Positions 50,393 to 61,510 of a stretch of 64,000 nucleotides of DNA are shown here, one piece after another. The notes under the pieces were generated by a model. It worked only from the letters and a program-made list of their open reading frames with translations, searched no databases and was not told the origin of the DNA. The DNA comes from DASTPP01 sp035762175. Lineage in GTDB: Bacteria; Myxococcota_A; Polyangia; Polyangiales; Polyangiaceae. The position numbers and the translations under genes are program-made. Positions within the stretch are counted from its first letter, which is position 1. Each line of letters opens with the position of its first letter. The stretch covers positions 1 to 64,000 of the forward strand of contig DASTPP010000336.1 in NCBI GenBank assembly GCA_035762175.1. Reading direction: 5' to 3'.

Positions 50393-51871
50393 TCAGAAGC
50401 TGGTGGGCGGGGCGAAGAGCAAGATCGACTTGAGGTCTTCGTCGGTGAAGCGCAGAAGGCCGCCCGCGAAGTAGTCGCGGCGGTCGGCGAAGATGATGTT
50501 GTCGGCGCCGCCGATGAGCCAGAGCCGCTTGACGAACTCGTAGAGCAACGAGACGCGCCACCGCGGCGTCAGCTGCTCGCCGAAGCCGAAGAGGTCTTGC
50601 TGCAGCTCGAAGCGGTTCTCGAAGAGGTGCAGGTCGAGCCCGATGCCGCCCGTCGACTCTTTGATGCCGAAGCGGCCCGTCAGCGGGCCGAGCCGGCGGG
50701 CGAACTGCAGCGAGAAGCGCAGCGAGTTCGACGTCGTCGTGCGCACCTCGCGGTAGGCCGGCGGGTCGTTCGGGTTCGTCGTGTTCACGTCGATCTGCTC
50801 GATCAGCGTGCGGCCGCGCGGGTCGTTGACGAACTCGAACGAGTAGTACTTGTCTTCGCGCGGCTGCAGCCTGATTTCGACGTAGTTCTTGATCGAGTTC
50901 GACAGGAAGTTGAAGTCGGTGCGCAGCCCCACCACCGTCTGCAGCCGCGCCGCGCCCGAGACCAGGTCGTTGACCGACTCGGCCGCCCCTTGCACCTCGT
51001 CGATGAGCGCCTCGTCGCGCAAGAGGCGCCCGACGGTGCCCTCGCCCCGGTCGGCCCGCGCGGCGATGCTGTCGACGTGCTTGAGCGCGCTCTCGAGGCT
51101 GTCGCCCGCGCGGTCGGCCTTGTCGACCGTCTCGCGCACGCCGCGCGTGATCTCGCGCACGTCCTCGCGGTTCTCGCGCGTGATGTTGTCGATCGTCACG
51201 CTCGCCGAGCGCACGTTGTCGAGAATCTCGCGCGCCCTCGGCCGCGCGTCGGTCGTGATGGCCTCGACGTTCGTGACGATGGTGCGCAGGCCCTGCCGGT
51301 TCTCGCGGACCGCCTGGTTGAGCGCGTCGGTCGCCTGCTCGACGTTGCGCAAGATGTTCTTGAGCTCCTGCTCGCCCTCCTGCGTGCCCACCGCGTTCGC
51401 CAGGCTGTCGGCCACGCGCTTGACGCGGTCGGCGATGGCGCCAACGTCTTGCAAGATCTGGTCGGTGCCGACGGGCTCGATCACGTTCGTGATCTCGCCC
51501 CCCTCTTCAATGACGGGCTGGTTCTGCGAGCCCGGCGTCACCGCCAGGTAGGGCTCGGCCAGCAGGGTCGCGGTCGCCTTGGCGACGCTCGCGTCTTTGT
51601 GCAGCTCGACCCCCGGGTTCAGCTCGATGTCGAGCCGCGCCCGCCCGTCCGGCGTCAGTTGGATCGACTTGAGGCTGCCGACGGGGATGCCCGCCATCGT
51701 CACCCGGCTGAGCGGCGCGAGCCCCGTCGCGTCGCGGAACAGCGTGTAGACCCCCGTGCCCCGGCCCGAGAACACGCGCGACTTCGACACGAACGTCCAC
51801 ATGCCGACGCCGACGATCACCAGCACCAGGGTGAACGCCCCCACGCGCGCGCCTCGCGTCCATTCGGCCAT
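50393..51871 (-). CDS. MCE/MlaD-family lipid transport protein
   Basis: A 492-residue protein with one N-terminal membrane helix (VGAFTLVLVIVGVGMWTFV), an MCE domain (about 35-120: VYTLFRDATGLAPLSRVTMAGIPVGSLKSI, LLAEPYLAVTPGS), a long helical region (about 130-310) with periodic heptads, and a C-terminal beta-rich section ending in DLKSILLFAPPTSF. MCE proteins form hexameric channels that move phospholipids across the periplasm; the long helices probably make the tunnel and the C-terminal part may contact the outer membrane. No MlaE/MlaF permease genes are adjacent. It opens the operon with the DEDDh exonuclease (4 bp away). Confidence 0.9.
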   Translation of the reverse strand: MAEWTRGARVGAFTLVLVIVGVGMWTFVSKSRVFSGRGTGVYTLFRDATGLAPLSRVTMAGIPVGSLKSIQLTPDGRARLDIELNPGVELHKDASVAKATATLLAEPYLAVTPGSQNQPVIEEGGEITNVIEPVGTDQILQDVGAIADRVKRVADSLANAVGTQEGEQELKNILRNVEQATDALNQAVRENRQGLRTIVTNVEAITTDARPRAREILDNVRSASVTIDNITRENREDVREITRGVRETVDKADRAGDSLESALKHVDSIAARADRGEGTVGRLLRDEALIDEVQGAAESVNDLVSGAARLQTVVGLRTDFNFLSNSIKNYVEIRLQPREDKYYSFEFVNDPRGRTLIEQIDVNTTNPNDPPAYREVRTTTSNSLRFSLQFARRLGPLTGRFGIKESTGGIGLDLHLFENRFELQQDLFGFGEQLTPRWRVSLLYEFVKRLWLIGGADNIIFADRRDYFAGGLLRFTDEDLKSILLFAPPTSF

Positions 51872-52119
51872 GTAGCAGGTCGAGAGCTAGCAAAGCTCTA
51901 CGCCGGCCGCAGCCTTTTGCGTGCAGAGCCCTCCGCCCGCTCGCGCCGGTCGGCGGGCCGCCCCGTCCGACGTCGCCGCCCGCGCCGCAGGGCCTACAGG
52001 TAGGGCCGGCACCGACCCGCCGGGCTCAAAACGGGGCCGGCGCGCCCCCAGGAGGCGCCTTCGGGCCCCCCGGCGCCACCCCCCTTGGCGAGGCCGAAAG
52101 GCCCACCGGGAGGCGTAAA

Positions 52120-52485
52120 ATGGCTACGAAGAAAAAATCGTCGCCGGAAACTGTACGGGCGTTCAGCGCTTCACGTAGGGTGCCTCTCACCATGACGCCC
52201 CGCACTCTCGCCCCCTACGTACTACGCCTCCTCGCCCTCGCCCAAACAAAGGGCCGCCCGGTCACGCTGCGCGATCTTTCGCGCGAGCTCGGCGTGCGCA
52301 AGGGCGACGTGCGCGCCGCGGTGTCGGCCCTGCACCGCGAAGGGCACGTCGACGCGCTCCGGTTGCGGCTCACCTTGTCGGGCTTCGCCCTCGGCGTCGC
52401 GCTCGCCTCGAAGCGCCTCGAGCCCCTGCGCCGCCCGGCCGAGGCCCAGGCCGCGCCGCGCGCTTCGTCGTCCGCGGCCGCCTGA
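52120..52485 (+). CDS. Small winged-helix-like DNA-binding protein
   Basis: A 121-residue protein. The segment GRPVTLRDLSRELGVRKGDVRAAVSALHREGHVDALRLRLTLSG has the helix-turn-helix plus wing pattern of small transcription regulators. A basic N-terminus (MATKKKSS) and Ala-rich C-terminus flank it. The start ATG 52120 is preceded by GGGAGG; ATG 52192 (MTPRTLAPYV) is the alternative start. It is divergent from the MCE operon, across 250 bp, and might regulate it, but nothing shows that directly. Confidence 0.75.
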   Translation: MATKKKSSPETVRAFSASRRVPLTMTPRTLAPYVLRLLALAQTKGRPVTLRDLSRELGVRKGDVRAAVSALHREGHVDALRLRLTLSGFALGVALASKRLEPLRRPAEAQAAPRASSSAAA

Positions 52486-52663
52486 ACGCGCCGCCCCCCC
52501 TCGCTCCTCGGCGCGGCCGCGCCCTCGTTGAAGGGGCGGCCTCGCACCGACGAGCGAGGGGCCCTCCGAGGCCGCCGCGCGGCGCGCGCCGCCCTTCGAC
52601 GGCGCCCGGTCCGAGGGCGACGGTTGTTCGCGCGGCGCCGGCCGGCTAGAGAGGCTCACCCAC

Positions 52664-53638
52664 GTGCCCGACGACCGATCGACCGACGAAGCGGTGCCCG
52701 GCCCCCGCGCGGCGGCGCTGGCGGCGCCCGACGCGGCGGGCGAAGGGCGGGGGCGGGGGGTCGCCTACGCCCTCGCGACCTACGTCTCGTGGGGCTTTCT
52801 GCCGCTTTTTTTCCGGCTCTTGAGGCCGTTGCCGCCCGCCTACGTGGTCGCACACCGCGTGATCTGGGCGTCGCTGCTCTTCGCCGCCCTCTGCGCCCTG
52901 ACCGGCCGGCTCGGCGGGCTGCGCGCGGCGGTCGGGCGCCCGCGCACGCTCGCCGCGCTCGCCCTCTCGGCCGTGCTCATCGCGGTAAACTGGCTGCTCT
53001 ACGTGTACGCGGTCTCGTCCGGGCGGGTGCTCGAGGCGAGCCTCGGCTACTTCATCAACCCCCTGCTCAACGTCGCGCTCGGGGTGGCGGTGCTCGGCGA
53101 GCGGCTCGAGCGCCGAAGCTGGCTGGCCATCGGGCTCGCGGCGGCGGGGGTGTTGGTGCTCTCGGTCGGCCGGACGGGGGGCGTACCCTGGCTTTCGCTC
53201 GGGCTCGCCCTGAGCTTCGGGCTCTACGGGCTCGTCCGAAAGCGCCTCGAGCTCGACACGCTCACGGCCTCGACCCTCGAGGCGCTCTTGCTCGCGCCCT
53301 TCGGGCTCGCTTATGCCCTGCTCGTGGGGGCGGGGGCCGCCCCGCCGCCCTCGCACGGCGTGCCGCTCTGGGCGCTCTTGCTGGCCTCGGGCGCGCTGAC
53401 GGCGGTGCCGCTCTACTGGTTCGCCTCGGCCGCGCGGCTCCTGCCGCTCTCGCAGCTCGGCTTCTTCCAGTACATCTCGCCGAGCCTGCAGTTTTTGCTG
53501 GCCGTCCTCGCCTTCGGCGAGACCTTCACCGCGCGGCACGCGTGGGGCTTCGGGTGCATCTGGGCCGCGCTCGCGCTCTCCTCGCTCGTCGCCTACCGCC
53601 GGGCGCCGGGCGGGGCGAGGCCGGCGCTCAGCCGATGA
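52664..53638 (+). CDS. rarD: RarD-type EamA transporter
   Basis: A 324-residue, ten-helix transporter. GVAYALATYVSWGFLPLFFRLL and the HRVIWASLLFA segment, NWLLYVYAVSSGRVLEASLGYFINPLLNVALGV, and LLPLSQLGFFQYISPSLQFLLAVLAFGE are diagnostic of the RarD subfamily of drug/metabolite transporters (RarD/YojE). The first 35 residues are an Ala/Gly-rich extension. The substrate is unknown; Pseudomonas RarD was named for chloramphenicol resistance. Start GTG 52664. The 3' end overlaps the convergent FAD oxidase gene by 11 bp. Confidence 0.95.
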   Translation: MPDDRSTDEAVPGPRAAALAAPDAAGEGRGRGVAYALATYVSWGFLPLFFRLLRPLPPAYVVAHRVIWASLLFAALCALTGRLGGLRAAVGRPRTLAALALSAVLIAVNWLLYVYAVSSGRVLEASLGYFINPLLNVALGVAVLGERLERRSWLAIGLAAAGVLVLSVGRTGGVPWLSLGLALSFGLYGLVRKRLELDTLTASTLEALLLAPFGLAYALLVGAGAAPPPSHGVPLWALLLASGALTAVPLYWFASAARLLPLSQLGFFQYISPSLQFLLAVLAFGETFTARHAWGFGCIWAALALSSLVAYRRAPGGARPALSR

Positions 53639-54776
53639 TCATCGCCTCGGAAAGCAGGCGCCCCTCGCGGAAGCGGCGCAGGGCCCAGCGCTCGAACATG
53701 GGCAGGGGCGTGCCCTCGGCCACGTGCTGGGCCATCAGCTTGCCGATGACCGGCGCCATCATGAAGCCGTGGCCCATGAAGCCCGAGACCTGAAAGAAGC
53801 GCTCGACCTCGTCGACCTCGCCGACGACGGGGTTCGCGTCGGGCGTCAGATCGTAGCAGCCGGCCCACTGCCGCAAGACCTTGACCGCGCCGAGCACCGG
53901 GCAGGCGCGCACGAGCGCCCGGGCGTAGAGCCGCAAGAAGGCGTCGCTCGAGTTCATGTCGAGCCCCTCGGGCACGCCTTCGTTGCTGACGCCGCCGACG
54001 ATCTCGCCCCGGGTCGACTGGCTGAAGTAGAGGCCGTTCTCGAGGTCGGCCACCAGCGGCGTCAGGAAGGGCTTGAGCGGCTCGGTCGAGCAGATCTCGT
54101 GGCGGTGCGGCCGGTTCGGCAGCTCGACGCCGAGCAGCCGGGCGACCTCGGGCGACCAGGCCCCGGCCGCGTTGATGACGGTGCTGGTCGCCACCTCGCC
54201 CCGATCGGTCACGACGGCCGTGATGGCGCGCCCCCGGGTGCGGAAGCCCGTCACCTTCGTGTGCGTCGCGATCTCGACCCCCGCCGCCTTGGCCCCCTCG
54301 GCGTAGCCCCAGACGAAGGGCCAGGGGAAGACGACCCCGTCGTTCGGGTTGTAGCTGGCGGCGACCAGCCCCTCGGTCGACAGCTCGGGCACGACGCGCT
54401 TGGCCTCTTTCGGGCTCAGCATGCGGGTGCCGAGGCCGAGCTCGTTCTGCAGCGCCACGCTCTTCTCGAGCGCCCGGCGCTTCTCTTCGCTCCGGACGAG
54501 GAAGAGGTACCCCCCCTGCCGGAACCACACGTTGATCTTCATCTCGCGGGCGAACTCGGCGCACAGGCGAATGCTCTCGCGCATCAGCCGAATGTTCGCC
54601 TCGCTCGACCACTGCGCCCGCACCCCGCCGCCGTTGCGCCCGCTCGCGCCGCCGCACAAATACGACTGCTCGACCACGGTCACCTCGCGCACGCCGTGGT
54701 GGCGCGCCAGGTGGTAGGCGATCGACAGCCCCATGATGCCCCCCCCGACGACGACGACCTCGGCCCGATCGCGCAT
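53628..54776 (-). CDS. FAD-dependent amino acid oxidase (glycine/sarcosine oxidase-like)
   Basis: A 382-residue DAO-family flavoenzyme. The FAD-binding VVVVGGGIMGLSIAYHLARHHG is at the N-terminus, with VTVVEQSYLCGGASGRNGGGVRAQW (FAD contact and substrate loop), VINAAGAWSPEVARLLG and the C-terminal YDLTPDANPVVGEV and FMGHGFMMAPVIGKLMAQ, as in sarcosine oxidase beta-type and glycine oxidases. It probably oxidises a secondary or D-amino acid, giving H2O2. ATG 54776 was chosen because it starts directly before the dinucleotide-binding fold. Expected to be cytoplasmic. Confidence 0.93.
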   Translation of the reverse strand: MRDRAEVVVVGGGIMGLSIAYHLARHHGVREVTVVEQSYLCGGASGRNGGGVRAQWSSEANIRLMRESIRLCAEFAREMKINVWFRQGGYLFLVRSEEKRRALEKSVALQNELGLGTRMLSPKEAKRVVPELSTEGLVAASYNPNDGVVFPWPFVWGYAEGAKAAGVEIATHTKVTGFRTRGRAITAVVTDRGEVATSTVINAAGAWSPEVARLLGVELPNRPHRHEICSTEPLKPFLTPLVADLENGLYFSQSTRGEIVGGVSNEGVPEGLDMNSSDAFLRLYARALVRACPVLGAVKVLRQWAGCYDLTPDANPVVGEVDEVERFFQVSGFMGHGFMMAPVIGKLMAQHVAEGTPLPMFERWALRRFREGRLLSEAMIIG

Positions 54777-55284
54777 GACGTGGCGGCAACCTACCACAGC
54801 GGCTGCCCCCCCGCCGCGCCTCGGCTTCGCCGCCCGCGAGGCCCGCGGGCTCGGGCGGCCGGGGCTTCGCCTGCTCGCGCGGGGGCGCCGTCCGCCGGTT
54901 TGCCCGCCGGACGAGCCCGGCTGCGGCTCCGCCTTCCCGCGCCGGGGGCGCCGTCCGCCGGGCCCGCCCCTTGGCCGGGGGCGCCGTCCGACGTCGGGGC
55001 GCGGCGACGGGCGAGCGACGCGCGACGGCGCCCCGCGTCGCGGGCAAGGCCCCGCCGGTCGGGTCGGGGTTCTCTTCAGGGGGGAGGTCGGGCCGGCGTG
55101 CGGGGGCTGAACCCCGGCGGGGCGGCCGGGGCGCGTGAGGCGCGTGGGGCGTTGTAGGCGCGGCCCGAACCCCTCGCGCGGACGCTGCGAGCCCGCTGGC
55201 GCCGAAGGCGCTCTCTTGTACACTCGTCAGTACGCAGTCGTCGCGGCTGCCGTACCCCCAACTTCCCAGCCCCCCGCACGAGCC
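54777..55284. other. Divergent intergenic region with short direct repeats, no gene
   Basis: About 510 bp. GGGGGCGCCGTCCG(C/A)CG occurs at 54881, 54944 and 54977, embedded in GC-rich spacer. The part near 55205-55250 (GTACACTCGTCAGTACGCAG) is less GC-rich and likely holds the promoter of the plus-strand lipoprotein. Frames here are Arg/Pro-rich and unconvincing. Confidence 0.5.
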
Positions 55285-56043
55285 ATGAGCGAACGTCTGC
55301 CCACCCTGCTGCGCGCCGGCAGCCTGGCCGCGCTGGTCGCCCTCGCCGGCGGCTGTTACGTCGAGAGCGAATCGCCCCCGCTCCCGCCGCCCCCGCCGCC
55401 CGACGCCGAAGAGTTCTCGACCCCCTTCCAGCCCGCCGGCGGCGGCGACTTCGTCGCGGCCTCGCACCGGCACCGCACGCGCGTGACCTCCGACGGCACG
55501 CTCTACCTCTACCTGCCCCAGGGCGAAGACCGCCCGGGGGTCATCGCCGCCTTGGGCACGCAGCTGCACTCGATGCAACGCGACGAGGCGCTCGACACGA
55601 AGCTGCGCTCGGGCGGCCAGCTCGACCGGGGCGCCGTGCGCTTCGACCGCGGCGCCGTCGTCGAGGTCGTGCGCAACACGCGGCGCGGGGTCGAGCAGGG
55701 CTGGGTCTTCTCGGCGGCGCCCGAGGGCGAGGGCGACCTCGTCGTGCGCATCCGGACCGAGGGTGTCGACGCCGCCTCGCTCGCGGCCGACGGCATCCAC
55801 TTTCGGAACAACGAGACGGGCATGCGCGCCCTCATCGAGGACGCGACCTGGGCCGACGCCCGCGGCCGCTCGACCCGCGTGCCCGCCCGCTACGAGGGCG
55901 GCGTGGTCGTGCTGCGCGTACCCGCCTCGGTCGTCGACGCCTCGACCTACCCCGTCACGCTCAAGTTAGCGGCCCCCGAGGCCCCCGCCGGCCGGTGCCG
56001 CGGGCCGGGGCACTCGCCGGCGTGCTGGTCACGCTCAAGGTAG
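55285..56043 (+). CDS. Lipoprotein, possibly C-terminally truncated
   Basis: A 252-residue lipoprotein with signal peptide and lipobox (ALAGGC, Cys 24) and a Pro-rich linker (PPLPPPPPPD). The rest (DGTLYLYLPQGEDRPGVIAALG, GAVRFDRGAVVEVVRNTRRGVEQGWVFSAAPEGEGDLVVRIRTEG, GIHFRNNETGMRALIEDATWADARGRSTRVPARYEGGVVVLRVPASVVDASTYPV) is a domain often found at the N-terminus of much larger myxobacterial surface proteins. Here it ends just after YPV in a 74-bp imperfect tandem duplication (55954-56051), whose second copy supplies the stop codon, so the gene may be a truncated remnant. ATG 55285. Confidence 0.75.
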   Translation: MSERLPTLLRAGSLAALVALAGGCYVESESPPLPPPPPPDAEEFSTPFQPAGGGDFVAASHRHRTRVTSDGTLYLYLPQGEDRPGVIAALGTQLHSMQRDEALDTKLRSGGQLDRGAVRFDRGAVVEVVRNTRRGVEQGWVFSAAPEGEGDLVVRIRTEGVDAASLAADGIHFRNNETGMRALIEDATWADARGRSTRVPARYEGGVVVLRVPASVVDASTYPVTLKLAAPEAPAGRCRGPGHSPACWSRSR

Positions 56044-56051
56044 CGGCCCCC
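55954..56051. repeat. 74-bp imperfect tandem duplication at the lipoprotein 3' end
   Basis: GTCACGCTCAAG(T/G)TAGCGG begins at 55954 and again at 56028, 74 bp apart, with partial similarity through the unit. As 74 is not a multiple of 3, the second copy is read in another frame and provides the TAG that ends the lipoprotein gene. Confidence 0.7.
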
Positions 56052-56261
56052 GCCGGCCCCCCGCCGGGCCGGCGCCCCGGGCCTTTCTCTATCCCCGCGC
56101 GGGCGCGAGCCCGACGAAGGCAAGGTGGGCCCTCGCGGCGGCGCTCCGCCTCGCCCGCGGGCGCGAGCCCCCTCGCGCCCGGGCGGCGCTCGGGCTAAAG
56201 CTGCTGGCCGAACCAGGCCGGGGCGCCCCGCTCCGCGGCGCCGGCCGAGAGGTGAAGAACC

Positions 56262-58568
<2,307 letters not shown>

Positions 58569-58594
58569 CGGCGGCGCCCGGGGCGCGGGCGCCC

Positions 58595-58666
58595 GCGCGC
58601 CTCGGGCGAGCCCGGCCCCGCGCCGCGTCGGCGCGCCTCGGGCGAGCCCGGCGCCGCGCCGCGTCG
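58595..58666. repeat. 36-bp tandem duplication downstream of glnS
   Basis: The 36-bp unit 58595-58630 (GCGCGCCTCGGGCGAGCCCG...) is repeated directly at 58631-58666 with one mismatch, in the gap between glnS and the rlpA-like gene. Confidence 0.75.
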
Positions 58667-58723
58667 CCCGGGGCCCCGCCACGAAAATTGCCGGCGCCCG
58701 CCCGCCTGGGCACGATCGCCCTC

Positions 58724-59170
58724 GTGCGACGCTCGTGCTTGCTCCTCGGCGCCGTCGTGGCCCTGGGCTCGGCCCCGGGCTGCGCCGGCCCCCGCGTTCA
58801 CCACGCCTACCAGGCCCCCCCCGCGCCCCCGCCGCCGCCGCCCGCCCCGCCGCCCCCGCCGCCCCGCCCCCCGCCCCTCGCGCTCGAGGGCTGCCAGTCG
58901 GGGCCGGCGACCTACTACGCCGACTTCTTCACCGGGCGGCGCACCGCGAGCGGCGAGCGCTACAACCCGCGGCGCTTCACCGCCGCGCACAAGACCTTGC
59001 CCTTCGGCACGAGCCTCGTCGTCTCGCGCCAGGGCCGCAGCGTGCGCGTGCGCGTCAACGATCGCGGCCCCTACGCGCACGGCGCCGTGATCGACCTCTC
59101 GCGGGCCGCCGCCGAGGCGCTCGGCATCGTGCGCGCCGGGCGCGCCCAGGTCACCTTCTGCCGGGGCTGA
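58724..59170 (+). CDS. rlpA: RlpA-like lipoprotein (double-psi beta-barrel)
   Basis: A 148-residue lipoprotein. GTG 58724 gives a signal peptide ending in GSAPGC (lipobox). A Pro/Ala-rich linker (residues ~30-60) precedes the double-psi beta-barrel domain with GPATYYADFFTGRRTASGERY, FTAAHKTLPFGTSLVV, and VNDRGPYAHGAVIDLSRAAAEALGI, the RlpA core. RlpA proteins are outer-membrane lytic transglycosylases that cut glycan strands at the septum. There is no SPOR domain, so localisation may differ from E. coli RlpA. Catalytic Asp in NDRGPY is present. Confidence 0.9.
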   Translation: MRRSCLLLGAVVALGSAPGCAGPRVHHAYQAPPAPPPPPPAPPPPPPRPPPLALEGCQSGPATYYADFFTGRRTASGERYNPRRFTAAHKTLPFGTSLVVSRQGRSVRVRVNDRGPYAHGAVIDLSRAAAEALGIVRAGRAQVTFCRG

Positions 59171-59225
59171 GGGCGGCCCGCGCGCCGCCCGAGCGGCCCG
59201 CGCGGCCTCGGCGGCCGGCCCGCGC

Positions 59226-59660
59226 TCAGCCCGAGCGCAGCGCCCGCACGGCCTCGGCGACGTCCTTGCCCGTCACCTCGGCCTTCGCCGCCTTGAGCGC
59301 CTTCATCGCCACGCCCGTCGCGGCGCCGTCGTTCGGGGCCGCGCGCACCGCGTCGGCGACGCCGGAGAGCGCCTCGACGATCTGCGCGACCCCGAGCGTC
59401 GCCGGCAGGAGCTCGCGCAGCACCTCGTTCTCGCGCCGCAGCGTCGCGCGCGCGCCCTCGTCGCTTGTCGCCGCCATGGTCTCGTCGTTCGACTTGATGA
59501 GCTTGCGCACGATGGCCGCCGCGTCGGCGTCCGAGAGCGAGCCCGCGCGCGCCTCGGCCGTCTGGATCTCGCCGAGCGCCACGCGCAACACCTCACGCGC
59601 GACGGCGTCGCCCTCTTTCATCGCCCGCTTGATTCGCTTCGAAATCTCTTCCGCGATCAT
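59226..59660 (-). CDS. yqeY: GatB/YqeY-domain protein
   Basis: A 144-residue free-standing YqeY. MIAEEISKRIKRAMKEGDAVAREVLRVALGEIQTAEAR is the family N-terminus, followed by the SDADAAAIVRKLIKSNDETM and GVAQIVEALSGVADAVR helices, and the GVAMKALKAAKAEVTGKDVAEAVRAL C-terminus. YqeY proteins resemble the tail of GatB and may bind tRNA. The same fold is fused to the glutaminyl-tRNA synthetase encoded 650 bp away. The start ATG 59660 fits the family; in-frame upstream codons to 59909 do not. Confidence 0.93.
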   Translation of the reverse strand: MIAEEISKRIKRAMKEGDAVAREVLRVALGEIQTAEARAGSLSDADAAAIVRKLIKSNDETMAATSDEGARATLRRENEVLRELLPATLGVAQIVEALSGVADAVRAAPNDGAATGVAMKALKAAKAEVTGKDVAEAVRALRSG

Positions 59661-59980
59661 GCCCCCATCTTCGCCCGGCGCGCGCCCGCGGTCGAGCTGG
59701 CGCACCTCGGCGTACATTGTGCGCTGTGTTAAGGGCTTCGACTGCGTTCGCTGTGCCTGGTGAGTGCCCTCGGCCGGGACGCCCTTGCCCGACTCATCTT
59801 CTCTGGAGCGTCCCGAACCCTTACGGCGCCGGCCCTGCTGCCTCCCAGGGGGTGCAGGGCTCCCGTTTCGTCCGCGCTTGAGCCGGCCGAAGGGGCTCGT
59901 TAGGGTCACCTCGGTCGGGGCGATTTTCGGGGGCGATTTTTTTTTGGCAACTGGCCCGCCCCCCTGGCCGAGGGGAAGAC
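59661..59980. other. Divergent intergenic region
   Basis: About 320 bp between the yqeY gene and the RCC1-like gene. It includes an A/T-poor first half, then GGGGGCGATTTTTTTTTGGC (59928-59948), the longest T-run in this part and a possible upstream promoter element. GAGGGGAAGAC directly before ATG 59981 is the ribosome binding site. No gene is seen. Confidence 0.45.
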
Positions 59981-61510
59981 ATGAAGACCAAAACCATTCT
60001 TTCGACGCGTTGGGCCCTCCTTCTCTCCCCCCTCACCCTGCTGACCGTTGGTGGTGGCCTCGGCGCCTGCTCGGGCGAGTTTGAGGTTGAGTGCCCCGAC
60101 GGTAGGAAGCAGACCGGCGGCGGCGACGTCGACGAAGCGTGCTCGCCCGTCGCAGGCGCTGGCGGCCAGGGCGGCGCGCCGGCCGCCGGCAGCGGCGGCG
60201 GCGGCCCGGCGGCCGGCGCGGGCGGCGGGGCACCCGCGGCGGGCAGCGGCGGCGGGGGCGGCATGGTGCCGATTCCGCCCGGGGCCGACTGCGCGCCCAG
60301 CACCACCAAATGCGAGGGCGATGCCCAGCAGACCTGCGGTGCGGACGGCACGTGGGGCGCCCCAGCCGCTTGCGAGATCGCGTGCGACGGGGCGGGCACG
60401 GCGTGCGTCGTGCCGGTGCAGGTGAGCGTGGGCATCCTCCACGCCTGCGCCCTGCTTTCGGACGGTACGGTGCGATGCTGGGGCGACGACGAGCTGGGGC
60501 AGCTCGGTCAGGGCGTGCAGTCGAATTCAAGCAAACCAGTGACCGTACCGGGGCTGACCGAGGTCGAAGCGATCGACGCGGGCAACTTGACCACCTGCGC
60601 TCTGCGCAAGGACAAGTCCCTCCTCTGCTGGGGGAATAACTCCCACGAGCAAATCGCCCCCAACGCAAACGGCACGCTGAACGCCGTCCGAGTGCCCACC
60701 GAAATGGGCGTTCAAGGCGTGCAGGACGTCGATGCGGGTGATCACGTGTGCCTCCTTCGGACTTCCGGTACCTCGACGACCGCTCAGTGCAGAGGTTTCA
60801 ATGCTTACGGTCAGTTGGGCAGCGGCTCTGACGCGAACTCTGCTAGCTTCGTGGCCGTTCAGGGGCTACCCAACGCCCCGGTGCAGTTGTCGCGGGGCGG
60901 CCTTCACACCTGCGGCGTCCTGCAGAGCGGCGCCGTCTACTGCTGGGGGTGGAACATCCCGCTCGGGTTCGCCGACGCCGCGACGGGCGTCTCCTCGCCG
61001 CGGCAGTACGCGACCTCGGGCTACCGGAGCACCTTCGCGGGGTTGTCGTTTAGCTGCGCCATCGGCACCGATGACGCCGTCTCCTGCTGGGGCGCTAACG
61101 AGTACGGGCAGCTCGGACGGGGCGCCAACGTCACTCTGCCCAGAACGTCCTCACCGGGCAAGGTCGAGGGGGGGGCAGGCGTAAAGGAGGCCTCGGCCGG
61201 GTTTCATACGGCCTGCATGCTCAAGGGCGATGGTAGCGTTTGGTGCTGGGGGGCGAATCGCAGAAACCAGCTCGGCAATAGCTGCGCGCAAATCTCTTGC
61301 GTCGGCTCCGGCGAGGGCGCTTTCGTCCGTTCGCCGGTGCAGGTCTCGCAACTCACGCAGGTCGAGCAGATCGACGGCAGTGGCGAGACCTTCTGCGCGC
61401 TCCAGGCCGACCAGAGCGTCGTCTGCTGGGGCAACAACGATAAGGGCCAACTTGGCAACGGACTGCTCGGTGGCTCGAGCGCGACGCCGACGCCCGTCGT
61501 TTGGAAGTGA
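59981..61510 (+). CDS. RCC1-repeat lipoprotein
   Basis: A 509-residue exported protein. The signal peptide ends in a lipobox (GGLGAC, Cys 30). Residues 60-95 are Gly/Ala-rich; residues 95-145 hold a Cys-rich segment (DCAPSTTKCEGDAQQTCGADGTWGAPAACEIAC). The rest has six or seven RCC1-type blades, each with C-x-L-x5-V-x-C-W-G and GQLG: HACALLSDGTVRCWGDDELGQLG, CWGNNSHEQ, HTCGVLQSGAVYCWGWN, CWGANEYGQLGRG, CWGANRRNQLG and CWGNNDKGQLGNG. Such beta-propellers are common surface proteins in myxobacteria; no enzyme activity is expected. ATG 59981. Confidence 0.93.
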   Translation: MKTKTILSTRWALLLSPLTLLTVGGGLGACSGEFEVECPDGRKQTGGGDVDEACSPVAGAGGQGGAPAAGSGGGGPAAGAGGGAPAAGSGGGGGMVPIPPGADCAPSTTKCEGDAQQTCGADGTWGAPAACEIACDGAGTACVVPVQVSVGILHACALLSDGTVRCWGDDELGQLGQGVQSNSSKPVTVPGLTEVEAIDAGNLTTCALRKDKSLLCWGNNSHEQIAPNANGTLNAVRVPTEMGVQGVQDVDAGDHVCLLRTSGTSTTAQCRGFNAYGQLGSGSDANSASFVAVQGLPNAPVQLSRGGLHTCGVLQSGAVYCWGWNIPLGFADAATGVSSPRQYATSGYRSTFAGLSFSCAIGTDDAVSCWGANEYGQLGRGANVTLPRTSSPGKVEGGAGVKEASAGFHTACMLKGDGSVWCWGANRRNQLGNSCAQISCVGSGEGAFVRSPVQVSQLTQVEQIDGSGETFCALQADQSVVCWGNNDKGQLGNGLLGGSSATPTPVVWK

